A DNA stretch of 64,000 bases from Psychromonas ossibalaenae ATCC BAA-1528. Its GTDB lineage: Bacteria > Pseudomonadota > Gammaproteobacteria > Enterobacterales > Psychromonadaceae. The notes below the pieces were generated by a model. It was not told where the DNA came from. It searched no databases and saw nothing but the letters and a program-made list of their open reading frames with translations. The translations under genes were made by a program, and so were the position numbers. This document shows positions 46,721 through 56,847 of this stretch, in pieces. The first letter of the stretch is position 1. Each line of letters begins with the position of its first letter. Where the stretch lies: contig NZ_KB906994.1 of the NCBI RefSeq assembly GCF_000381745.1, positions 1 through 64,000 of the forward strand. The letters are read 5' to 3'.

Positions 46721-46945
46721 TTATCTGTCTGATGTCCCGCAAATAATTGAAGCTAACATAATTTCTACTGCATTATCAGGGACTTCCTCGTTAATAAGTG
46801 TGACAACACCTGGAAAGAATACCTGCTCTTCACATGATGGACACGCTGCAGTATATGTTTTGCTTACGTCAAATAAGCCGCGAAATACGCCAATAAACGG
46901 TTTGCCGCAATTCTCACACTCTATTTTGGTCACGGAATTAGTCAT
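46721..46945 (-). CDS. Small zinc-ribbon-like protein
   Basis: A 74-residue protein. Cysteines occur as CENC near the N-terminus and CPSC about 30 residues later, giving a four-cysteine zinc ribbon. An ATG at 46945 lies after AGAGGAAAT; an upstream ATG at 46960 overlaps that ribosome site. It lies 150 bases upstream of the metalloprotease gene on the same strand. Function is unknown. Confidence 0.6.
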   Translation of the reverse strand: MTNSVTKIECENCGKPFIGVFRGLFDVSKTYTAACPSCEEQVFFPGVVTLINEEVPDNAVEIMLASIICGTSDR

Positions 46946-47598
46946 AATATTTCCTCTCAAAAAAGATCTGTTTTAAAAATAAACTTTAGTTCTGTTTTCT
47001 CTGTTTATCAAATGGTTATGGTTTGTAAAAGGGATCTGTTATCTAAAATATTAAAAATTTTAAATATGCGCTGGCTACATGGAAAAACATCGCTTTGGTA
47101 TTAAATACCCAAAGCAATTCGGCTGTGAATTCCCATCCATTTTCTTATGCAGAACAAGCGCTTTAGCAAGAAAAATCATGGATGATTTTTCTAATCTCAG
47201 TCAGTACAGGGACGTAATGTCTGAGGTGGTGCGTAAAAAAGTGGTTGGGCTGCGTAAGATAAAAATGGCTTGGGCAGCCTTTCTTTTGGTTACTTTTCTT
47301 TGGCTGTTCAAAGAGCATAACTTCTTCGAACTGCGAAACTGCGTTTCGGTTTCTCATCGTTCACTCGCCGTTAAGGGCGGAACTCCAACGATAAATGATG
47401 AACCCATCAGTTAAAGCGAAAGCCTACAACCAAGTAAACCGGCTAGGGGCTTGCTTGTATTCCCTGTAGAGTCTGAGAAAACAGCACATTTAGGTGCTAC
47501 GATTGAAAACATCCACATACAAAAAAGCCCCAGGCTAATTGAATAACTTGAGGCTTCTTAAATGTAAAAATCAGCTCGAATAAATCGAGTTGATAATA
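46946..47598. other. Intergenic region with a repeat-like degenerate frame
   Basis: A 111-codon frame (47079-47414, plus) resembles degenerate translations that recur in marine bacterial genomes (KEHNFFELRNCVSVSHRSL, then VKGGTPTIND) rather than a real gene. It has no ribosome site. It is more likely a dispersed non-coding repeat. The metG terminator lies at its right end. Confidence 0.4.
47520..47555 (-). terminator. Terminator of metG
   Basis: AGCCCCAGGCTA (47526-47537) pairs with TAACTTGAGGCT (47544-47555) at 9 of 12 positions around loop ATTGAA. On the minus strand it ends in TTTTTT. It is a close relative of the terminator after the trpR operon. Confidence 0.8.
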
Positions 47599-49659
47599 TT
47601 ACATAATACGCTGACCTGGTTTAGCACCGTCATCAGGATTCAGGATGTGGATCTCTTTACCACCCGGGCCTGCTGCTAATACCATACCTTCAGATAAACC
47701 AAACTTCATCTGGCGGGGCGCAAGGTTAGCAACCATCACAGTCAGCTTACCTTCAAGATCTTCCGGGTTATAAGCTGATTTAATACCGGCAAATACTGTG
47801 CGTGTTTCACCGCCTAAATCTAAAGTCAGTTTAAGTAGTTTATTCGCTTTCGGCACATGCTCGGCTTTGGCGATTAACGCGACACGTAAATCCGTTTTAG
47901 CAAAGGTATCAAAATCAATCTCCGGTGCCAGCGGCTCTTTATCAAGCTCTGACTTGGATGCTTCAAGCTCAGCCGCTGCTGCTGCCGCTTTAGCTGCTTT
48001 ATCCGCTTCAATACTGTCTTTTGATGCATCAACCATAGCTTCAACATGTTTCGGATCGATACGCTGGAATAACGCTTTGAACTTGTTGATCTTATGACCG
48101 GCAAGTGGTGTTTTAATGATTTCCCAGTCTAGTGTTTCTGCAAGGAAGTCTTCACTGCGTGCTGCCAGTTTCGGCATAATTGGTTTCAGGTAAGTCATCA
48201 ATACACGGAACAGATTGATACCCATTGAACAGATATCCTGTACTTCCAGTTCTTTACCTTCCTGCTTAGCTAATGCCCACGGTGCTTTGTCATCAATATA
48301 TTTGTTGGCATGATCCGCTAATGTCATGATTTCACGAATAGCGCGGGCAAAATCACGCTGTTCAAACAGTGCTGCAATGCTTTCACCTGCATCAATAAAC
48401 GACTGGTATAACTCGGGCTCGGCAACTGTCTCTGATAACTGACCGTCATACTTTTTAGCGATGAAACCGGCTGTACGAGAAGCAAGGTTAACTAATTTAT
48501 TAACCACATCAGAGTTTACACGCTGGGTGAAATCTTCAAGATTAAGATCTAAATCATCAATACGGCTGGTTAGTTTAGCCGCGTAATAATAACGTAAACA
48601 TTCCGGATCCAGGTTGTCTAAGTAAGTACTCGCTTTAATGAAAGTGCCTTTAGACTTAGACATCTTCGCGCCGTTCACTGTTACGTAACCGTGTACATTT
48701 ACGCCCGTAGGTTTACGGAAACCAGCGCCCTCTAAAACAGCCGGCCAGAATAAGCTGTGGAAGTTAACGATGTCTTTACCGATGAAATGGTACAGTTCTG
48801 TGGTGCTGTCTTTTTTCCAGTACTCGTCAAAATCAAGGCCGGCAGTTTTATCACAAAGGTGCTTGAAGCTGCCCATGTAACCGATTGGTGCGTCTAACCA
48901 TACGTAGAAGTATTTACCCGGTGCATCAGGAATTTCAAAACCAAAGTAAGGTGCATCACGAGTGATATCCCACTGTTTTAAACCGAATTCAAACCATTCG
49001 CCAACTTTGTTAGCCATTTCAGTCTGCAGTGCACCTGATTTAGTCCATACTTTTAACATATCTTCAAACTGCGGCAGATCGAAAAAGAAGTGCTCAGTAT
49101 CTTTCATTACAGGTGTTGCACCTGATACGGCAGATTTTGGATTAATCATCTCTGTCGGGCTGTAGGTTGCGCCGCAGTTATCACAGTTATCACCGTATTG
49201 ATCTTCAGACTTACATTTCGGGCAGGTGCCTTTTACAAAACGATCCGGTAAAAACATCTCTTTTTCAGGATCAAACAGTTGTGAGATAGTTTTCGTTTTG
49301 ATGAAACCATTTTCATGCAATGCGATATAAATTTGTGAAGACAGTGCTTTGTTTTCTTCTGTATGCGTCGAGTGGTAGTGATCAAAGCTGATATCAAAAC
49401 CCTTAAAATCACTTTCGTGTGATGCTTTAATATCGGCAATCATCTCTTCAGGCTGGATACCCATCTCTTGTGCTTTAAGCATAATAGGCGTGCCGTGTGC
49501 GTCATCAGCACAAATAAAATGGATGTTATTACCACGTAAACGCTGGAAACGAACCCAGATGTCAGCTTGAACATGCTCCAGCATATGACCTAAATGGATT
49601 GGACCATTTGCATAGGGCAGGGCACAGGTGACAAGGATCTTACGGTCTTGATTTGCCAT
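47599..49659 (-). CDS. metG: Methionyl-tRNA synthetase
   Basis: A 686-residue class I synthetase, similar in length to E. coli MetG (677). It charges tRNA-Met. The HIGH-type motif is [12 protein letters not shown], the zinc knuckles are CPKC and CDNC (~145-162), and KMSKS occurs as [11 protein letters not shown]. The C-terminal EMAP/tRNA-binding domain (~585-686) begins at [11 protein letters not shown]. It is divergent from mrp, the arrangement usual in gammaproteobacteria. Confidence 0.98.
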   Translation of the reverse strand: MANQDRKILVTCALPYANGPIHLGHMLEHVQADIWVRFQRLRGNNIHFICADDAHGTPIMLKAQEMGIQPEEMIADIKASHESDFKGFDISFDHYHSTHTEENKALSSQIYIALHENGFIKTKTISQLFDPEKEMFLPDRFVKGTCPKCKSEDQYGDNCDNCGATYSPTEMINPKSAVSGATPVMKDTEHFFFDLPQFEDMLKVWTKSGALQTEMANKVGEWFEFGLKQWDITRDAPYFGFEIPDAPGKYFYVWLDAPIGYMGSFKHLCDKTAGLDFDEYWKKDSTTELYHFIGKDIVNFHSLFWPAVLEGAGFRKPTGVNVHGYVTVNGAKMSKSKGTFIKASTYLDNLDPECLRYYYAAKLTSRIDDLDLNLEDFTQRVNSDVVNKLVNLASRTAGFIAKKYDGQLSETVAEPELYQSFIDAGESIAALFEQRDFARAIREIMTLADHANKYIDDKAPWALAKQEGKELEVQDICSMGINLFRVLMTYLKPIMPKLAARSEDFLAETLDWEIIKTPLAGHKINKFKALFQRIDPKHVEAMVDASKDSIEADKAAKAAAAAAELEASKSELDKEPLAPEIDFDTFAKTDLRVALIAKAEHVPKANKLLKLTLDLGGETRTVFAGIKSAYNPEDLEGKLTVMVANLAPRQMKFGLSEGMVLAAGPGGKEIHILNPDDGAKPGQRIM

Positions 49660-49834
49660 TTTATTTTTTATTCCTTTTGGATAAGCCTAAATTTTTGAAG
49701 GAGCAATTCTACCCAAAATTAACGGGAAATCCCACTGTTATATAGGTGCAGGCGATCACCTGTTTTATTTAAGGGTGAAATAAGGTACTTATTTGTTAAA
49801 CTGCTGAAATATTAGGATTTGAAAAGGGCAAAAC

Positions 49835-50920
49835 ATGTTGTTTAATAAAAAAGATCTAACAGAGCAAGTGACTGACTGTTTAAGCGCAGCTGATTCAGCA
49901 GATATTATTAACAAACTGCTAGAAAATAAGCGCATTAAATTTGACCGGCAGTCTGCGAAGATCTCTCTGAATTTACCTTTTTATGCCCCGCAATGGCTGA
50001 GTTTATTACAGACGAATTGTGCTGCTGAATTAGAGAAAATCACGTCTAAAACGGTAAGCTGGCAGGTTGAGTACCAGGTTGCAGCGCTACAGAAAGACAG
50101 TAGTAAAACAACGCTGCCTAATATAAAAAATATTCTGGTGGTGGCATCGGGTAAAGGCGGGGTGGGTAAATCCACTGTAAGTGTTAACCTTGCTTTAGCT
50201 TTAGCTGCCAACGGTGCTAAAGTCGGTATGTTAGATGCGGATATTTACGGCCCGTCTATTCCTACAATGCTGGGAGTAAAGGATGCGCAGCCGAGCAGTG
50301 CCGATGGGAAACTTATGCTGCCGATAGAGGCGCACGGCTTAGTTTGTAACAGCATTGGTTTTTTAGTTGCCGAAGAAGATGCAATGATCTGGCGCGGCCC
50401 GATGGCCAGTAAAGCATTAGCGCAGGTATTAAATGAAACCGACTGGCCGGAACTTGATTACCTGGTGGTTGATATGCCGCCGGGCACCGGAGATATTCAA
50501 TTAACTATGTCGCAGAATGTGCCGGTGACCAGTGCATTAGTGGTTACTACGCCGCAGGATATTGCATTAACTGATGCTAAAAAAGGGATCAGCATGTTTA
50601 ATAAAGTTGCCGTGAATGTTGCGGGCATTGTTGAAAATATGAGTCTTTACTCCTGCAGTGAGTGCGGCCATCAGGAAGCCATTTTTGGTACCGGCGGCGG
50701 TAAAAAGTTAGCCGAACAGTTTGATTTACCATTTTTAGGCGCACTGCCGCTGCATATCAGTTACCGCGAAGATACTGATCAGGGGGCTCCGACGGTTGCT
50801 AAAAATGAGAAAAGTGAACTGATTTCTCCCTATTTATCCTTGGCGGAAAACTTGTCGATTAATTTATACCGTGATTTAAACCAGGCGATTGAGCAGATCT
50901 CTATTACCGAGTTGAAATAA
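49835..50920 (+). CDS. mrp: Mrp/ApbC iron-sulfur cluster carrier ATPase
   Basis: A 361-residue P-loop NTPase, close to E. coli Mrp (369). The deviant Walker A motif is ASGKGGVGKST, followed by LDADIYGPSIPTMLG. The cluster-binding CxxC is in YSCSECGH. It has an N-terminal MIP18-like region (~1-90). It carries [4Fe-4S] clusters to target proteins. AAAAGGG precedes the ATG. It is divergent from metG. Confidence 0.96.
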   Translation: MLFNKKDLTEQVTDCLSAADSADIINKLLENKRIKFDRQSAKISLNLPFYAPQWLSLLQTNCAAELEKITSKTVSWQVEYQVAALQKDSSKTTLPNIKNILVVASGKGGVGKSTVSVNLALALAANGAKVGMLDADIYGPSIPTMLGVKDAQPSSADGKLMLPIEAHGLVCNSIGFLVAEEDAMIWRGPMASKALAQVLNETDWPELDYLVVDMPPGTGDIQLTMSQNVPVTSALVVTTPQDIALTDAKKGISMFNKVAVNVAGIVENMSLYSCSECGHQEAIFGTGGGKKLAEQFDLPFLGALPLHISYREDTDQGAPTVAKNEKSELISPYLSLAENLSINLYRDLNQAIEQISITELK

Positions 50921-50945
50921 CAGCAACCTTAACAAGAGAAATAGT

Positions 50946-51197
50946 ATGGCGAATATTGAGTTTTCAAGAGAGCAAAAAACCTTATTAGTTGCGCAGATTC
51001 AAAAGTATTTTGATCAAGAGTTGGATCAGGAGATCGGTGATTTTGATGCGGAATTTTTACTCGATTTTTTCAGTGAAAAAGTGGGAGGCTATTATTATAA
51101 CCAGGGGCTCAATGATGCGCGGGCATTATTAGACGATAAGTTAGACACAATAACAGAATCGTTTTACGAACTAGAGAAAGTCACTGACTTTAATTAA
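50946..51197 (+). CDS. DUF2164-family protein
   Basis: An 83-residue acidic protein. FSREQKTLLVAQIQKYFDQE and EFLLDFFSEKVGGYYYNQGL match the DUF2164 family. Function is unknown. It follows mrp by 25 bases and is probably co-transcribed. Confidence 0.88.
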   Translation: MANIEFSREQKTLLVAQIQKYFDQELDQEIGDFDAEFLLDFFSEKVGGYYYNQGLNDARALLDDKLDTITESFYELEKVTDFN

Positions 51198-51271
51198 TAA
51201 TTTAAAATCAGTCGTATAATTCATTAAATAGTCTCGTTTATCTCATGAAATTTTAGCTAAGGATAGTTAAT

Positions 51272-52075
51272 ATGTTTTTTATGATTAAACATAAGTGTTT
51301 AATAGTTAATTTATTCTTGTCTTCTTTATGGATTTATTCCTGCTCGCTCAGTGCAATGCCTCACTGGCAGCAGGAAAGTTATATCAGCAGCAGTTTTCTC
51401 GAAATTGCACTTAAACGCGAATACTCCAACCATAAAAAACTAAACTTTAACCGCTGGAAGCGTCCACTTAAAATATTTATAAAAAGCGAGTTAGGCAGTG
51501 CGGATCTGCAGCGCCGCTTGTATTTGGTTCAGGCCGAACATTTACAGAGTATTACCGGACACTCTATCTATTTTGTAGAATCTGAAGCACAAGCAAATGT
51601 GACTGTAGTTTTTACTTCTGCCGCTAATATGAAGGCGGATATCCTTAAACACGTAAAAATTAAAAATCTAGATGAAATTTTAAAAACGGCATTCTGTCTG
51701 GCAAATTATCAGATAAACTCAAAACAGGAAATTGTACGAGGTTTAATTGTTATTCCCGTTGATAAAACGCGTCAAGACGGGCGTTTAGTAGAATGTGTTG
51801 TTGAAGAGTTGACCCAGTTAATGGGCCTGCCTAATGATTCTGAGCTGGTTTACCCGTCAATATTTAATGATCGCAGTATTGACAGCTATCTTACCGGCTT
51901 GGACTATCTGTTATTAAAAATTGCCTATCACCCCAAACTGAAACCCGGTATGACGGATTCTCAAGTTCGTGCACAGCTTCCCTCTATATTAAAGCAGCTT
52001 CGCTCTGATGGAGAGATAAAACAAGCGCAGCTGCGTGTTTTATCTGACAGTATGAAAAGCTGGGTCGGTGATTAA
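51272..52075 (+). CDS. DUF2927-family secreted protein
   Basis: A 267-residue protein with a hydrophobic N-terminal signal (IVNLFLSSLWIYSCSLSA). The DUF2927 landmarks are RWKRPLKIFIKSE, CVVEELTQLMGLPND, FNDRSIDSYLTGLDYLLLKI and HPKLKPGMT. The family is exported and uncharacterised; a weak metallopeptidase relationship has been suggested by its VEELTQ region (my inference). AAGGATAG precedes the ATG. Confidence 0.85.
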   Translation: MFFMIKHKCLIVNLFLSSLWIYSCSLSAMPHWQQESYISSSFLEIALKREYSNHKKLNFNRWKRPLKIFIKSELGSADLQRRLYLVQAEHLQSITGHSIYFVESEAQANVTVVFTSAANMKADILKHVKIKNLDEILKTAFCLANYQINSKQEIVRGLIVIPVDKTRQDGRLVECVVEELTQLMGLPNDSELVYPSIFNDRSIDSYLTGLDYLLLKIAYHPKLKPGMTDSQVRAQLPSILKQLRSDGEIKQAQLRVLSDSMKSWVGD

Positions 52076-52239
52076 CCTTTCAATTAGTTATATATTTGCT
52101 TTATCAGCCTGCCGGTATATAAATGTGAAAGAACACTATCAGGATCAAATTAACCTTTTACATAAATGACGCCCTAGCTGAGCATTGCCATAGGCTGACT
52201 CTGTTAATTAATAAGTCTATGTTATTTTATGAGTAAATT

Positions 52240-52804
52240 ATGCAATCGAAAATTTTTAAAATGTATGTTCCTGCCCGCTGCTAGCCGTAGTTTTTCTCAG
52301 CACGGCTGCTTTTTCTAAAAATCACTGCACCGATGCGAATTTTAAAAAAGCAGCCAGAACGCTTGCTGCTGGTGAAACACGTATTGCTAAGCCGTTTGCT
52401 CTATATAATGAAGGAGTTGTTGATAAACAGGCTTTTTATTATCTAAGGATAAAAATGTGAGCAGGTAGCAAACATTTATAAAGGAGTTTAAAGAGCATCA
52501 GGGCAGTGTTGAGCAGTCGCTGGGAAAACTGCTGCAGGTATCTCTGTCGACTTAAAGTGCACAGAGGGTCTTCTCTAACGCTATTGATCAATGGTATCGG
52601 ATCCGCAGCTCCTGTATGAAATATGACAGTATTGAAAAAGCGAATATTGCGCAGGAGGGGATTAATCTGATGTCTGAATACGGTACGGATACAAGACATT
52701 TATTAGAGAAGATAGAAATACAGGTTTCTACTTACTTAAGAAAGAAAAAATTATTACAAGCGGGCAAGGAGTCAGCCCTGCAGCAGCTAAAAGAGATGAA
52801 TTAA
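52240..52804 (+). pseudogene. Decayed secreted-protein gene
   Basis: The remnant starts MQSKIFKMYVPA and hits a stop. A shifted frame gives a signal-peptide-like AVVFLSTAAFSKNHCTDANF, then ARTLAAGETRIAKPFALYNE up to a second stop. A third section EFKEHQGSVEQSLGKLLQVS has one in-frame TAA (~52553) before RVFSNAIDQWYRIRSSCMKY and a helical end LLQAGKESALQQLKEMN. The parts read as one ~185-residue exported protein broken by at least two frameshifts and one stop. The family is not recognised. Confidence 0.6.
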
Positions 52805-53166
52805 GGCAATAGGACTGCTGTCATCTGGACAACAGCCTAATATTTTTACTATTAACGGCCGGCCTATATACAATAAAACGCACGTGTTGTGACTATTTAA
52901 TCTACTTTAATGAATTACTATTCACTTTTGTTGCAGTTGCGCAGTGCTCACTACCATTATTATCCCTCTGATATTAACCTTGTCAGCTGATTTGTTTGAT
53001 TAACCTTTGTACAAAAATCTGTGTTAAAGGCATTTTTTTAGAAATACTGTTAAGTCAAGTCGATAAATTCTTCTCAGAATTGATCAAGATTGGATTTTAT
53101 ATATGTGTTTGCTGATAGGTTTTGCCACTGATCTAATGACGGATACTAGAATTAATGGAGATAAAT
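52805..53166. other. oppA upstream region
   Basis: No gene is seen. A small hairpin GCTGT/ACAGC followed by a T run (about 52817-52847) could end the decayed gene's transcript. The rest must contain the oppA promoter and leader; no clear promoter could be assigned. Confidence 0.4.
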
Positions 53167-54795
53167 ATGCATTTCAATAAAAACCTGCTTACTGCCGCGT
53201 TACTGGCGAGTAGTTTTCTGGGAGCGAGTTTCAGCGCATCGGCCGCCGTGGTACCTGAAGGGGTGAAATTAGCCGCCAAGCAGGAGCTTATCCGCGGCAA
53301 CGGTACAGAAGTTGCCTCCCTGGACCCGCAGAAAACTGAAGGGGTGCCTGAATCGCATGTTATTCGTGATCTTTTAGAAGGCCTAGTTAATCAGGATGCC
53401 AATGGTAATACTATTCCTGGTGTTGCTGAAAGCTGGGAAACACCAGACAATAAAACCTTTACCTTCAATCTTCGTAAAAATGCAAAATGGTCGAACGGTG
53501 ATCCGGTAACCGCACATGATTTCGTTTACAGTTTTCAGCGTGCAGTAGACCCGGCAACCGCCTCTCCTTATTCTTGGTATCTTGAAATGACCACTATGGT
53601 TAATGCCGAAGATATTATTGCCGGTAAAAAAGATAAAAGTACCTTAGGTGTAAAAGCCGTTGATGATTATACCTTTGAAGTAAAGTTAGACAGTGCAGTA
53701 CCTTATTTTGTAATGATGATGGGCCACACGACTGTTAAACCTGTACATAAAGCCACTGTTGAAAAATACGGTGATAAATGGACTAAAGCTGAAAACTTTG
53801 TTGGTAACGGTGCATTTGTTGTTAATAACTGGGTAGTTAATGAACGCATTGAACTGGTGCAGAATAAACAGTACTGGGATAACGCGAATACGGTATTAAC
53901 TAAAGTCACTTTCTTACCGATTGAAAATCAGGTCGCAGAAATGAACCGTTTTCTTTCCGGTGAGCTGGATATGACCTATGAAGTGCCGAATGAGCATTTT
54001 AAGCGTCTGAAGAAAGAGCATAGTGATTCTCTTGCGATAAAAGGTAACCTTTGTACTTATTATTATAACTTTAATACTCATAAGCCGCCGTTTAATGATC
54101 TGCGTGTACGTAAAGCGGTTTCTTATGCTATTGACCGTGATGTGGTTGCTAAAATATTACTCGGTCAAGGCCAGAAACCAGCGTATTTCTTAACACCTGA
54201 AATTATTTCTGACTTCACTCCTGAAACTCCTGCTTACGGTAAACTGAGTCAGAAAGAGCGTAATGCCAAAGCGAAAGCTCTGTTAGCTGAGGCTGGTTAT
54301 AACGACGCAAATCCGCTTAAATTCTCTCTGCTTTACAATACCAGTGAGAATCATAAAAAATTAGCGGTAGCGATCGGCTCAATGTGGAAGAAAACCCTGA
54401 ACGTTGATGTGACGCTTGAAAACCAGGAATGGAAAACTTACCTAGAAACTAAAAAACTGGGTAATTTTGAAGCGGCTCGTGCCGGCTGGTGTGGTGATTA
54501 TAACGAACCGTCAACATTTACTTCGTTAATGGAAGGATCTAATACAACCGGTGGTATTCATTATAAAAGTGCCGCTTACGACAGCCTAATTAAACAGGCT
54601 ATTGAAACAACATCAGCAGCTGAGCGCGAGAAATTATATTATGCCCAGGAAGCACTGCTGACTGAAGATATGCCGATTGCGCCTATTTATCAGTATGTAA
54701 CAACCCGTCTGGTTAATCCTCACGTCGGTGGTTATGCGGTAAATAATGCCGAAGATAAACTTTATTCAAAAGATATGTATATTATCGCGAAATAA
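53167..54795 (+). CDS. oppA: Oligopeptide ABC transporter, periplasmic binding protein OppA
   Basis: A 542-residue periplasmic protein with a signal peptide ending near SASAAV. OppA landmarks include RGNGTEVASLDPQKTEGVPE, FNLRKNAKWSNGDPVTAHDF and GWCGDYNEPSTFT. It binds oligopeptides with little sequence preference and hands them to OppBC. The ATG at 53167 (MHFNK) follows GGAG at eight bases; the ATG at 53155 contains that ribosome site. A terminator-like hairpin separates it from oppB, allowing excess OppA. Confidence 0.96.
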   Translation: MHFNKNLLTAALLASSFLGASFSASAAVVPEGVKLAAKQELIRGNGTEVASLDPQKTEGVPESHVIRDLLEGLVNQDANGNTIPGVAESWETPDNKTFTFNLRKNAKWSNGDPVTAHDFVYSFQRAVDPATASPYSWYLEMTTMVNAEDIIAGKKDKSTLGVKAVDDYTFEVKLDSAVPYFVMMMGHTTVKPVHKATVEKYGDKWTKAENFVGNGAFVVNNWVVNERIELVQNKQYWDNANTVLTKVTFLPIENQVAEMNRFLSGELDMTYEVPNEHFKRLKKEHSDSLAIKGNLCTYYYNFNTHKPPFNDLRVRKAVSYAIDRDVVAKILLGQGQKPAYFLTPEIISDFTPETPAYGKLSQKERNAKAKALLAEAGYNDANPLKFSLLYNTSENHKKLAVAIGSMWKKTLNVDVTLENQEWKTYLETKKLGNFEAARAGWCGDYNEPSTFTSLMEGSNTTGGIHYKSAAYDSLIKQAIETTSAAEREKLYYAQEALLTEDMPIAPIYQYVTTRLVNPHVGGYAVNNAEDKLYSKDMYIIAK

Positions 54796-54807
54796 ATAAA
54801 GACCTAC

Positions 54808-54832
54808 AAAAGAGGCTATCCGGCCTCTTTTT
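54808..54832 (+). terminator. Attenuator-type terminator between oppA and oppB
   Basis: The 8-bp stem AAAGAGGC / GCCTCTTT with a six-base loop runs into TT. It lies shortly after the oppA stop and should reduce transcription of oppBCDF relative to oppA. Confidence 0.75.
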
Positions 54833-55000
54833 CATTTACATATAATCAGATTATCTGGTTATAACCGCTCCGATAAGTAAGTACTCTATTCAGGTGTAGG
54901 ACGCTGCTAACAGCAGTTTGTACTGTTGTAACCGACGGCTTTTAGTTATGCAGATGAATAGAAATTTATCGGATACTGATAATATATAACAGAGTGAATT

Positions 55001-55921
55001 ATGTTTAAATTCATACTAAAAAGGGTTCTTGAAGCAATACCAACCATGTTGATATTGATCACTGTCTCTTTCTTCTTAATGCGTTTTGCGCCCGGTAGTC
55101 CATTTTCTAGTGAGCGCACGCTGCCGCCGCAGGTGATGGAAAATATTAATGCTAAATATGGTTTAGATAAACCTGTTCTTGAACAGTATACAACCTATTT
55201 AACTAATGTTATTCAGGGGGATTTAGGTCCTTCCTTTAAATACAAAGACTTTACTGTTAATGAACTGGTATCAGCCGCTTTGCCGGTTTCTGCTAAAATA
55301 GGCTCCGTTGCCTTTGTTTTTGCGGTTGTGTTTGGTGTTGCAGTAGGCACTATTGCTGCTCTACGGCAGAATACCTGGCTGGATTACAGCGTTATGTCCA
55401 CGGCGATGCTCGGCATTGTTATGCCGTCCTTTGTGTTAGCGCCCGTGCTTATTTATATCTTTTCTATTAATTTAGGCTGGTTCCCGGCAGGCGGCTGGCT
55501 CGACGGTTCAATCCAATATATGGTACTGCCGGTACTGGGCATGTCGATGCTTTATGTGGCAACCTTCGCGCGTATTACCCGCGGCAGCATGATTGAAGTT
55601 TTAAACAGTAACTTTATTCGTACCGCACGCTCGAAAGGCCTGAGTTATTCCTATATTGTTTTAAGACATGCATTAAAACCTGCCATGCTGCCGGTTGTTT
55701 CTTATATGGGACCTGCCTTTGTGGGCATTATTACCGGCTCCGTGGTGATTGAAACTATTTTCGGTTTACCGGGTATCGGCAAGTTGTTTGTTAATGCCGC
55801 TTTTAACCGCGATTATTCATTAGTAATGGGTGTAACCATTCTTATTGGTTTCCTATTTATCGTATTCAATGCCATCGTCGATATTCTGCTGGCTTATGTC
55901 GATCCAAAAATTCGCTATTAA
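55001..55921 (+). CDS. oppB: Oligopeptide ABC transporter permease OppB
   Basis: A 306-residue inner-membrane permease with six hydrophobic helices. The N-terminus KRVLEAIPTMLILITVSFFL and the EAA loop (RTARSKGLSYSYIVLRHALK) that docks the ATPases are typical of the family. It forms the pore with OppC. It is 12 bases upstream of oppC. Confidence 0.96.
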   Translation: MFKFILKRVLEAIPTMLILITVSFFLMRFAPGSPFSSERTLPPQVMENINAKYGLDKPVLEQYTTYLTNVIQGDLGPSFKYKDFTVNELVSAALPVSAKIGSVAFVFAVVFGVAVGTIAALRQNTWLDYSVMSTAMLGIVMPSFVLAPVLIYIFSINLGWFPAGGWLDGSIQYMVLPVLGMSMLYVATFARITRGSMIEVLNSNFIRTARSKGLSYSYIVLRHALKPAMLPVVSYMGPAFVGIITGSVVIETIFGLPGIGKLFVNAAFNRDYSLVMGVTILIGFLFIVFNAIVDILLAYVDPKIRY

Positions 55922-55933
55922 AGGACGGATCTT

Positions 55934-56836
55934 ATGTTAACAAATAAACAAAATTTAGATGCGCTCGATAAATTCAGTGAAAATTTAGAAATCGAAGGCC
56001 GCAGCTTGTGGCAGGATGCGCGCATTCGTTTTATGCGTAATAAAGCCGCTATGGTGAGCCTGGTTATTCTCGTTCTTATTACTCTCTCTGTCATTTTCGT
56101 ACCTATGCTCAGCGAGTTTGCGTTTGACGATACCGATTGGTACGCCCTGCATGAAGCACCGTCTGCCGTGCACTTGTTTGGTACCGACAGTCTTGGACGA
56201 GACTTGTTTGTCCGTACCTTTATCGGTGGGCGAATCTCACTGATGGTCGGGGTATTAGGGGCATTAGTGGCTGTAGTTATCGGTACGGTTTATGGGGCTA
56301 CATCGGGTTTTATCGGCGGTAAAACCGACCGGGCAATGATGCGTATTCTGGAAATACTGTACTCGATTCCGTTTATGTTTTTAGTGATTGTATTAGTGAC
56401 CTTTTTCGGCCGTAATATTATTCTTATTTTCGTTGCGATCGGCGCTATCGCCTGGCTTGATATGGCGCGGATTGTTCGCGGTCAGACATTAAGTTTACGC
56501 AGCAAAGAGTTTATTGAAGCTGCTCATGTATCAGGCGTGAGCAAATGGAATATTATCAGACGTCATATTATTCCAAATGTATTAGGTATTGTTGCTGTTT
56601 ATTCAACGCTGCTGGTACCGAGCATGATCTTGACGGAATCTTTCCTTAGTTTCTTAGGACTTGGTGTACAGGAGCCGATGACCAGCTGGGGCGCACTGCT
56701 GCAGGAAGGGGCGCAGACAATGGAAGTGGCTATCTGGCAGTTAAGTTTCCCGGCAGCATTTATGGTTATCACTCTATTCTGTTTTAATTATATTGGTGAT
56801 GGTCTGCGTGACGCGCTTGATCCGAAAGACAGATAA
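55934..56836 (+). CDS. oppC: Oligopeptide ABC transporter permease OppC
   Basis: A 300-residue inner-membrane permease with six helices after an N-terminal cytosolic tail. [20 protein letters not shown] is the classic OppC signature, and the EAA loop is [20 protein letters not shown]. It pairs with OppB. AAGGACGG precedes the ATG. Confidence 0.96.
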   Translation: MLTNKQNLDALDKFSENLEIEGRSLWQDARIRFMRNKAAMVSLVILVLITLSVIFVPMLSEFAFDDTDWYALHEAPSAVHLFGTDSLGRDLFVRTFIGGRISLMVGVLGALVAVVIGTVYGATSGFIGGKTDRAMMRILEILYSIPFMFLVIVLVTFFGRNIILIFVAIGAIAWLDMARIVRGQTLSLRSKEFIEAAHVSGVSKWNIIRRHIIPNVLGIVAVYSTLLVPSMILTESFLSFLGLGVQEPMTSWGALLQEGAQTMEVAIWQLSFPAAFMVITLFCFNYIGDGLRDALDPKDR

Positions 56837-56847
56837 AGGAAAGTAAA

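Noticed and set aside
47079-47414. 111-residue protein-coding gene
   Set aside because: No ribosome site and the translation looks like a recurrent non-coding repeat.
52857-52864. GGCCGGCC palindrome upstream of oppA
   Set aside because: Eight bases only, with no associated promoter or repeat context.
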